This document shows positions 6,189 through 11,721 of a stretch of DNA of 14,731 nucleotides, in pieces. The translations under genes were made by a program, and so were the position numbers. The DNA is from an uncultured Solirubrobacteraceae bacterium (GTDB lineage Bacteria; Actinomycetota; Thermoleophilia; Solirubrobacterales; Solirubrobacteraceae): contig CADCVT010000119.1 in NCBI GenBank assembly GCA_902806215.1, positions 1 through 14,731 of the forward strand, written 5' to 3'. The notes under the pieces are model-generated. The model ran no database searches. It worked only from the letters and a program-made list of their open reading frames with translations, and had not been told where the DNA came from. Every line of letters starts with the position of its first letter. Within the stretch, counting starts at the first letter, position 1.

Positions 6189-6983
6189 CTAGGCGTGCAC
6201 CTCCGGGCGGCGGTTGGCCAGGGCGGGGAGCTTCTTGCGGATGGCGTGCAGCTCGTCGAGGTCGAGGTCGGCGGTCAGGTGGGTCTCGCCCTCCTCGCCG
6301 GCCTGGGCGAGGACGACACCCCACGGGTCGACGATCATGCTGCGCCCGCCGGACCGCATGCCGTTGTCGTGCTCGCCCGCCTGATTGGGAGCGACGATGA
6401 ACGCCTGCTGCTCGATCGCCCGCGCTCGGACGAGCACGTCCCAGTGGTCGCGCGTCGTCGCGAGCGTGAAGGCGCTCGGCAGCGTGAAGACGTGCGCGTC
6501 GAGCGCCTCGAACAGGCCGGGGAAGCGCAGGTCGTAACAGACGGTCAGCCCGATGTCGGCCCCGCGCGCGTGCGTGAGCACGGGCGTGTCCCCCGGCTCG
6601 TCGGTGGCCGACTCGCGGTACTCGCGCCCGCCGACCTCGACGTCGAAGAGGTGCATCTTCACGTAGCTCGCCTTGACCTCGCCGTCTGGGCCGACGTGGA
6701 GCGAGGTGTTGCGGATGCGGTCCGCGTCGCCGTGCGTGGCGATCGAGCCGGCGACGAGGTCGATGCCGAGCTCCTTGGCGGTCCGTTGCGCCCACGCGAT
6801 CGCCTCTGGCGCGCGGTCGGCGGCGGCGCTCATCGTCTCGGCCGAGCCGTAGCCCGACCACTTCTCGGGGAGCACGACCAGCTCGGCGCCGTCCTGGGCC
6901 GCCGCGCGCGTCAGGCGGTCCGCCGTCTCGACGTTGCGGTCGAAATCGGCAGACGAGGTCAGCTGAACGGCCCCTGCGCGCAT
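6189..6983 (-). CDS. Carbon-nitrogen hydrolase (nitrilase superfamily, Nit1/Nit2-like amidase)
   Basis: A 264-residue hydrolase with the complete catalytic set: Glu40 in VVLPEKW, Lys109 in YVKMHLFDVE and Cys149 in TVCYDLRFP. The KxHLFDVE and CYDLRFP blocks place it with the Nit family (omega-amidase / deaminated-glutathione amidase), which hydrolyses small omega-amides in the cytosol as metabolite repair. The exact substrate cannot be read from sequence, and deaminated glutathione is doubtful if the host lacks glutathione. The length is usual (260-280). ATG 6983 follows a TACCTT -10 motif by 8 bases. First gene of the operon, with TetR starting on the base after its stop. Confidence 0.9.
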   Translation of the reverse strand: MRAGAVQLTSSADFDRNVETADRLTRAAAQDGAELVVLPEKWSGYGSAETMSAAADRAPEAIAWAQRTAKELGIDLVAGSIATHGDADRIRNTSLHVGPDGEVKASYVKMHLFDVEVGGREYRESATDEPGDTPVLTHARGADIGLTVCYDLRFPGLFEALDAHVFTLPSAFTLATTRDHWDVLVRARAIEQQAFIVAPNQAGEHDNGMRSGGRSMIVDPWGVVLAQAGEEGETHLTADLDLDELHAIRKKLPALANRRPEVHA

Positions 6984-6991
6984 GGGCGCCC

Positions 6992-6997
6992 AAGGTA
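6992..6997 (-). promoter_or_regulatory. -10 motif (TACCTT) for the amidase-TetR-membrane protein operon
   Basis: Minus-strand TACCTT (TANNNT) ends 8 bases before ATG 6983, consistent with a leaderless or near-leaderless transcript. It lies between the end of the broken surface-protein gene (7008) and the amidase start, so it would separate the operon from the pseudogene. No convincing -35. Confidence 0.42.
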
Positions 6998-7007
6998 TCT
7001 CGTCCGA

Positions 7008-8145
7008 TCAGCGACGCAGCGTGACCGCGCGCGAGACCGCGCTGCGGTTCCCCGCGGCATCGACGCAGGCGCCCGTGAGCCGGGCGGCCACCCGCCGCAC
7101 CCGCCGTAGCCGCACAGCAGCCGCCCTCGTCGGCCGGACCCGCACGGTCTGGGGGCCCGGGGCGCAGCGCGGTCTTGATCGTCCCGAGGCGAGCGGGGAG
7201 CCGCAGCCGGCGGGCCGTCGCGGCGGGGACGGTCAGCGTCGCGTCGAGGGAGCACAGCTCACCACTCGTGAACCGGAAGGCGACGCCGTCTTGAAGGACC
7301 GCGCGCACACGCTGACGGACGGGCCCACTGCCGCCGATCGCCGGACTCGTCGTGTCACGCGGGGCGGGCGGTGCGGGTGCCGGCGGAGGCGCAGACGTCG
7401 TGACCGTCGTCGTCGTGGGCTGCGTCGTCGTGGTCGGCGGCGGCTCCTCATCGCCGGACTCCTCCGGCCCGAGCTGCCCCTCGCCCGGGATGGTCACCGT
7501 CAGCGTCGCGGGCTGCGCGACGTAGGCGCCCAGGCCGGTGGGGCTCTGAAGCGTGACGGTGAACGTCTCGGCACCCTCGAGGGTCCGGTCCTGCTTGATG
7601 GGCACCTCGATGACCCGCGCGCTCTTGTCGCCTGGGGGCCAGGAGAACGAGCCACCGGTCGACTGGTAGTCCACGTCGTCGGTCGCCGTCCCCTGCGCCG
7701 TCGCGAAGACGACGTCGACCTGGTTGTCGTCGTTGCCGAGCCGGTTGACGACGAGCGTCGCGGTCCCGCCCTCCACGCCGCGCGCGTTCGCGATGCTCTC
7801 GACGGCGAAGCGCATCGTCGCGGGCCGGAAGACGGCCAGGCCGAGGAACGGGGTCATCCCGTTGCCGATGGTTCCGAGGTTGGTGGCGGCGCCCGTGGCC
7901 GGGTCGATCGAGTAGAGCCTGCTCTGGTTCGGGCGGTCGTGATCGTCGCCAGCAGGGTGCCTGACGGCGTGATCTCGAAGCCGATGTTCTGGTTGACGTT
8001 CGTCCCGATGCCGAGCGAGCCGACCTCCGTGAGGACCCCGGTGTTGGGGGACGGGTTTCCGTCGAGTCCGCCCTGCAGCATCAGCTTGCCGCTCGCCGAG
8101 TCGACGTCGTAGAGCGTCGTGGTCGTCGCGCCGGCGACACTCTTT
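7008..8145 (-). pseudogene. Broken DUF4394 / Calx-beta secreted protein gene (5'-truncated, two frameshifts)
   Basis: Reading on the minus strand: the C-terminal half of a DUF4394 domain (TTTTLYDVDSASGKL from about 8130, then ITPSGTLLATITT); a frame change at the GGG run 7931-7933; the end of DUF4394 (SRLYSIDPATGAATNLGTIG); a Calx-beta domain (about 7812-7490, FAVESIANARGVEGG to PATLTVTI); a Pro/Thr-rich linker (about 7485-7340); and a C-terminal domain (CSLDATLTVPAATARRLRLP). The latter changes frame at the run of five G (7151-7155). In the new frame it continues QTVRVRPTRAAAVRLRRV to AGNRSAVSRAVTLRR and a TGA at 7008, exactly the ending expected of this family. One missing C at the first site and one extra C at the second would restore a single frame. 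The signal peptide and the first half of DUF4394 are absent, so it is a remnant even if both indels are sequencing errors. The left boundary is approximate. Confidence 0.78.
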
Positions 8146-8177
8146 GTCCCGGTTCGTGAAGTCAAGGCGCGGCCCGA

Positions 8178-8183
8178 TAGCGT
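8178..8183 (+). promoter_or_regulatory. -10 motif (TAGCGT) for the DUF2804 gene
   Basis: TAGCGT (TANNNT) ends 9 bases before GTG 8193 with no Shine-Dalgarno between, suggesting another near-leaderless start. It lies next to the truncated end of the pseudogene. Confidence 0.35.
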
Positions 8184-8192
8184 CCAGCCGCG

Positions 8193-9026
8193 GTGACGCT
8201 CCAGCTCCCCTACCGCGGCGACGGCACCGGCCGCCCCGTCGACCTCGCCGAGATGCCGATGGTCCTCCACGGCCGGCCGCGCAAGCAGTGGCGCTACGTC
8301 GGCGTGTTCGGCGAGCGGCTGATGCTGTGCGCGGGCGTGGTGCGGATCGGGCCGTTCCCGCAGACGTTCTGGGCGGTCTGGGACCGCGACAAGCAGGCCC
8401 TGCGCGAGCGCACGCGCCTGCGCGCGCCGCGGTCGTACGTGCGGCTCCCCGATGGTCGGGTGTGGGTCGAGGACGGCGGCGTCGCCATCGACCTCGTCGT
8501 CGACCCCGGTGTTCCGGTCGAGACGGTCTCCGAGGCCGGCGACGCGTGGATCTGGACGCGCAAGCAGGGAGCCGTTCGCGTGCACGGGACGGTGACGCTC
8601 GAAGGCGAGCCGATCGCTGTCGACGCCCTCGGCTGCGTCGACGAGAGCGCCGGCTTCCACTCGCGGCTCACCGAGTGGGAGTGGTCGGCCGGCGTCGGCT
8701 CGCTGAGCGACGGCCGCAGCGTCGGATGGAACCTGGTCACCGGCATCCACGACGCCGAGACCGGCAGCGAACGCACCGTCTGGGTCGACGGTGTCCCGAC
8801 CGAGCTCCCGCCCGTGTCGTTCGCGTCTGACCTCTCGTCGGTCACGTTCCCGAGCGGCGAGTCGCTGACGTTCTCGTCCGAGGCGGTCCGGGAGCGCAAC
8901 GACGACTTCCGGGTCTTCAAGAGCGACTACCGGCAGCCGTTCGGAGCGTTCGCCGGAACGCTCCCGGGAGGCCTCCAGGTAGTAGAGGGCCGCGGGGTCA
9001 TGGAGCGCCACTCGGCGCTCTGGTGA
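8193..9026 (+). CDS. DUF2804 family protein
   Basis: A 277-residue protein resembling DUF2804: it begins LQLPYRGDGTGRPVDLAEMP, then RKQWRYVGVFGERLMLCAGVVRIGP (about 30-54), TFWAVWDRD and a C-terminal DDFRVFKSDYRQPFGAFAGTLPGG. It is predicted to be soluble, rich in beta strands, and has no signal peptide. DUF2804 proteins are lipocalin-like by reputation and have no established biochemical role; some are annotated near lipid metabolism. The first residues after GTG 8193 already match the family N-terminus, which fixes the start. It diverges from the remnant gene on the minus strand and is followed by a 135-base gap before the surface locus. Confidence 0.83.
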   Translation: MTLQLPYRGDGTGRPVDLAEMPMVLHGRPRKQWRYVGVFGERLMLCAGVVRIGPFPQTFWAVWDRDKQALRERTRLRAPRSYVRLPDGRVWVEDGGVAIDLVVDPGVPVETVSEAGDAWIWTRKQGAVRVHGTVTLEGEPIAVDALGCVDESAGFHSRLTEWEWSAGVGSLSDGRSVGWNLVTGIHDAETGSERTVWVDGVPTELPPVSFASDLSSVTFPSGESLTFSSEAVRERNDDFRVFKSDYRQPFGAFAGTLPGGLQVVEGRGVMERHSALW

Positions 9027-9161
9027 CGCCTGAGCGGTCGGGCGGACCGGCCGATTTGCAGCGACTTCGAACCGGGTGGACCAACGACCGATTGCTGGCC
9101 GGTCCGGCGCTCGGGTTGAGTGCGTCGTGTTCCCTTACCGGTCCCCAGGAGGACTCTTCAG
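9027..9161 (+). promoter_or_regulatory. Leader/promoter region of the SipW surface locus with a 10-bp inverted repeat
   Basis: The region carries no gene. It contains a perfect 10-bp inverted repeat, CGGACCGGCC (9043-9052) and GGCCGGTCCG (9097-9106), with 44 bases between arms. No clean -10/-35 pair is recognised; a TTGAGT at 9116-9121 is a possible -35 without an obvious partner. Unlike other genes here, the downstream gene has a strong Shine-Dalgarno, so its transcript must have a leader. Confidence 0.4.
9147..9152 (+). promoter_or_regulatory. Strong ribosome binding site AGGAGG deciding the TasA-like start
   Basis: A perfect AGGAGG lies 9 bases before ATG 9162. This selects ATG 9162 over an in-frame GTG at 9120, which would add an odd, Pro/Arg-rich extension ahead of the signal peptide. 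It is among the strongest ribosome binding sites in the window and suggests a highly translated product. Confidence 0.8.
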
Positions 9162-9728
9162 ATGTCGCTTCGCACCAGGCTCACCGCCACCGTCGCCGTG
9201 CTCGCTCTTCTCGTCTCGGCGATCGCCGCCGTCGTCCACTCGTCGTTCACGGCGACCACCGGCAACGGCGTCAGCTCGTTCGAGTCGGGCTCGATCTCGC
9301 TGACCGACGACGACAGCGCGAAGGTGCTGTTCGACGTCGACGGGCTCGAGCCGGCGAGCCCTCCGGTCAAGCGCTGCATCACCGTCAAGTACGCCTCGGC
9401 GGGCGAGCTTCGGTCGTCCGTGCGGCTCTACGGCGCGACGAGCGGTGCGCTCGCTCCGCACCTGAAGCTGACGGTCCGTCGCGGGCTGTGGGGCGGCACG
9501 CGGCCAGGCGGTCTCGAATGCGGGAACGCCTTCATCGCCGAGCAGACGATCTTCCACGGGACGCTCGCCGAGTTCCCGGACTCGTGGCTCGACGGGATCG
9601 GAGAAGCGGCGATGTGGGACCACGACGACTCGCACGTCTACCAGCTCGAGGTGTCGCTGGCCGACACCGACGACGCGCAGGGCAAGTCCGCGTCGCAGTC
9701 GTTCACGTTCGAAGCTCGCACCTCGTAG
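9162..9728 (+). CDS. TasA/camelysin-like secreted protein with SipW-type signal peptide
   Basis: 188 residues. It has a basic N-terminus (MSLRTRLTAT), a hydrophobic core (about 9-25), then SSFTATTGNGVSSFESGSISL, matching the SipW-cognate signal pattern in which the mature protein starts near (A)xFT-x-T...N-x-F-x-xG. The mature part resembles the TasA/CalY (camelysin) beta-sandwich: a DDDSAKVLFDVDGLEPASP block, the equivalent of the L-x-PG-D segment, followed by ITVKYASAG. Two cysteines (in KRCITV and LECGN) could form a disulfide. In Bacillus, TasA forms biofilm fibres and is processed by SipW; here the gene lies directly ahead of a SipW-like peptidase gene. Role as a surface fibre or matrix component is inferred. 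Strong Shine-Dalgarno, no membrane anchor after the signal. Confidence 0.78.
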   Translation: MSLRTRLTATVAVLALLVSAIAAVVHSSFTATTGNGVSSFESGSISLTDDDSAKVLFDVDGLEPASPPVKRCITVKYASAGELRSSVRLYGATSGALAPHLKLTVRRGLWGGTRPGGLECGNAFIAEQTIFHGTLAEFPDSWLDGIGEAAMWDHDDSHVYQLEVSLADTDDAQGKSASQSFTFEARTS

Positions 9729-9754
9729 CGGAGCCGCCCCGCTCCGCTCCGACT

Positions 9755-9799
9755 CCGCCTCGCCGGACGCCACTTCCCTCTCGGCGTCCGGCGGGGCGG
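9755..9799 (+). terminator. Large hairpin with C/T-rich tail between tasA-like and sipW-like genes (attenuator?)
   Basis: Arms 9755-9771 and 9783-9799 pair over 17 bp with a single G-U wobble; the core is CGCCGGACGCC / GGCGTCCGGCG. The loop is 11 bases (9772-9782), and a pyrimidine tract CCTCCCCCTCTCCTCTC leads up to the next ATG. It resembles an intrinsic or partial terminator that would let the substrate gene be expressed above the peptidase gene. Confidence 0.6.
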
Positions 9800-9816
9800 C
9801 CTCCCCCTCTCCTCTC

Positions 9817-10341
9817 ATGCATCTGCTCCCCGCCCACTCCGGCGCGCTCCCGGCTGCCGCGCCGCGGACCGCTGCGCGCGGTCTCGCGAACGGCCTCGTC
9901 ACCGCGATCCTCGTCGTCCTCCTCGCGGCCGCTCTCGCGGTCGGCGCCGGCCTCGCGGCCGGGATCCGGCCGCACGTCGAGGCCTCCGACAGCATGCGAC
10001 CGGCCCTCCGCGCGGGCGACGTCGTATGGCTCGAGGGAATCGCCGCCGCGCAGGTCCGCCGGGGCGACGTCATCGGGTTCGCGCACCCCGACCACGGTCG
10101 TCCGATGCTCCACCGCGTCGCGCGGATCGAGGACCGTGGCGGGAGGCTCGCGTTCACGACCCGCGGAGACGCCAACAGCGGCGTGGAACGCTGGAGCGTC
10201 CGCCGCGACGACCGGCTCGGGCGCTTCGTGGGCGTTCGGGTGCCGGCCGTCGGGCGTGCGGCCGTCGCCGCACCGCGCCACGCGGCTCCGGCACTCGTCG
10301 CGCTTGCCGCGTTCCTGTTGCTCTGGAGGATCTGGCGATGA
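9817..10341 (+). CDS. sipW: SipW-type (ER-type, S26B) signal peptidase I
   Basis: A 174-residue membrane peptidase. A membrane helix (about 26-48) precedes the nucleophile box SDSMRPAL with Ser59-Met60, followed by GDVVWL. The general base is His99 in MLHRVARI rather than the Lys of bacterial P-type enzymes, and TTRGDANSG (114-122) carries Asp118. The Ser-His-Asp spacing (40 and 59 residues) equals what I recall for Bacillus SipW (Ser47, His87, Asp106), strong support for the ER-type class. A second hydrophobic helix sits near the C-terminus (about 155-173, ALVALAAFLLLWRIW). It should cleave signal peptides of TasA-like proteins such as its neighbours. ATG 9817 has no Shine-Dalgarno and is preceded by a C/T tract. 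It overlaps the next gene (ATGA). Symbol given by homology class. Confidence 0.88.
   Translation: MHLLPAHSGALPAAAPRTAARGLANGLVTAILVVLLAAALAVGAGLAAGIRPHVEASDSMRPALRAGDVVWLEGIAAAQVRRGDVIGFAHPDHGRPMLHRVARIEDRGGRLAFTTRGDANSGVERWSVRRDDRLGRFVGVRVPAVGRAAVAAPRHAAPALVALAAFLLLWRIWR
10325..10330 (+). promoter_or_regulatory. Ribosome binding site GGAGGA deciding the Ig/F5-8C protein start
   Basis: GGAGGA ends 7 bases before ATG 10338 and lies within the last codons of the sipW-like gene. It supports ATG 10338, where a signal peptide begins, over much longer upstream readings of the same frame that run through the peptidase gene. Confidence 0.75.
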
Positions 10342-11681
10342 AGGGGGGCGAACTCCGGGCGCTGCTCCCTCTTGTCGTCGTGCTGCTCATGCCGCAGACC
10401 GCCGACGCCGCCTTCACGGCGCGCACGACCGCGACCGCCACGTTCCGCGCGGCGGAGTCGTTCGGGGCGAGGAACGTCGTCCCGCCATCGATCGTGGGCG
10501 AAGCGTTCGTCGGCGAGCCGCTGACCGCGACGCCTGGTGCGTGGGACCCGGCCGATGCGCGAGTGACCATCACGTGGGAGCTCGAGATCGCCGGGGAGTT
10601 CCAGCCCGTCGCCACAGGTAACGCTTTCACACCGACCTTGATCGCAGGCTGGAAGTGGCTCCGGGTCGTCGCGTCGGCCGGCGCGACGAGCGTTGCGAGC
10701 GCGCCAGTGCTCGTGGACGTGCCGGAGCTCCCGAAGAACGTGACTCTTCCGGAGGTCGTCGGGACCATGAGCCTCGGCGCCACGATCACGGCCACCGAGG
10801 GCGCGTGGGAGAACCGCCCGACCTCGCTCACGGGCGAGTGGCAGCGCTGCGCAGGCCGCACAGACGTGTGCGCGATGTTCCTTCCCGCGCCGGCATCGCA
10901 CACCGTCACGACGAGCGACATCGGCTACGCCCTGCGTCGACGCATCACAGCGAGCAACGCGATCGGAGCGACCGATGCGTTCTCGGCCGCGACAGCACCG
11001 CTTGCCCCCTCGATGCGCACCCCCTCGGTGCTGCGCGAACCGGCGTTCACGGGCACGCAGCTCCGAGGGACTTTCGCGACGTGGTGGCAGAACTCCAGCC
11101 TCTCGGGCTCTTCTCGCGTGAGCTGGTGGCGATGCCCCGGACCCGAGGACCTCGAGTGCGTTCAGCGCGGAACCCTCAGCGGTTCGAGCTACCTGACAGT
11201 TGCTGGCGACTTCGGCTACTACATCCGCAGGCGAGAGTCCCTCGCGCAGAACGGAGTAGAAGGCACGACGACCTCGAACGCGGTCGGGCCGATAGAGATG
11301 CTTCCTCCGCGGCTCGCAGCGACGGTTACGACGAGCGTCGCCGGCGCGCCGGGCGTGAGTGCCGCCGCGGACGGCAGCACGACCACGGTCTGGTCGACGT
11401 TGGCTGCGCAGCGCTCGGGTGACTGGGTTCGATTGGACTTCGGCTCGGTCCGCTCCCTCGCCGCGTACGAGCTCACCGCTCGTCGGTTCGCCGGCTTCGT
11501 CTGCGAGGTGTCGGCCGACGGGCTGAGCTGGGAACCCATCGCAGCCGATCCCGAGACGACGACCTCCGGGCCCGGCACCGCTCTTTCCCCGCGCCCGCAG
11601 GCCCGGTTCCTGCGGCTTCGGCTCACAGCCGATGGCGCCGACGGCTGGTCGCTGAACGACATCCGCGTCTGGGGCTCGTGA
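10338..11681 (+). CDS. Secreted protein with three Ig-like repeats and a C-terminal F5/8 type C (discoidin) domain; likely second SipW substrate
   Basis: 447 residues. The signal peptide (about 1-24, PLVVVLLMPQTADA) is followed by AFTARTTATATFRAAESF, which fits the SipW-substrate pattern (A-F-T-x-T...F-x-A). Three repeats follow at about 47-130, 134-222 and 225-323, each built on VGE/G-x-L-x-AT-x-G-x-W ... W-x-RC ... C ... R-x-x-AS-N; the first has lost its cysteines. Residues about 330-447 form an F5/8 type C (carbohydrate/lipid-binding discoidin) domain: AADGSTTTVWST, DWVRLDFGSVRSLAAYEL, VSADGLSWEPI and the closing RFLRLRLT...LNDIRVWG. An extracellular adhesive role on the cell surface is likely. 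No LPxTG motif or membrane tail is seen, so anchoring is unclear. ATGA overlap with sipW implies translational coupling. Confidence 0.8.
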   Translation: MKGGELRALLPLVVVLLMPQTADAAFTARTTATATFRAAESFGARNVVPPSIVGEAFVGEPLTATPGAWDPADARVTITWELEIAGEFQPVATGNAFTPTLIAGWKWLRVVASAGATSVASAPVLVDVPELPKNVTLPEVVGTMSLGATITATEGAWENRPTSLTGEWQRCAGRTDVCAMFLPAPASHTVTTSDIGYALRRRITASNAIGATDAFSAATAPLAPSMRTPSVLREPAFTGTQLRGTFATWWQNSSLSGSSRVSWWRCPGPEDLECVQRGTLSGSSYLTVAGDFGYYIRRRESLAQNGVEGTTTSNAVGPIEMLPPRLAATVTTSVAGAPGVSAAADGSTTTVWSTLAAQRSGDWVRLDFGSVRSLAAYELTARRFAGFVCEVSADGLSWEPIAADPETTTSGPGTALSPRPQARFLRLRLTADGADGWSLNDIRVWGS

Positions 11682-11721
11682 TGCCCCGCCCAAACCCAAC
11701 GAGAGTCAGGAGAGACTCCCC

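Noticed and set aside
7396..7440. GTC/GTG-rich short tandem pattern as a possible repeat array
   Set aside because: It simply encodes the Pro/Thr linker of the broken surface protein; the units are codon-level and irregular, with no CRISPR-like spacing.
5422..7857. A single very long minus-strand frame (811 codons) starting inside the Calx-beta region
   Set aside because: After the 7151-7155 frameshift it leaves the family sequence and runs out of frame through the amidase and TetR genes, giving Arg/Pro-rich nonsense. It is an artefact of the shift and of GC-rich codon bias, not a fusion protein.
9060..9080. A tRNA T-loop-like GGTTCGAAGTC on the minus strand
   Set aside because: The flanking bases do not form a T-stem and no acceptor or anticodon arm can be built around it.
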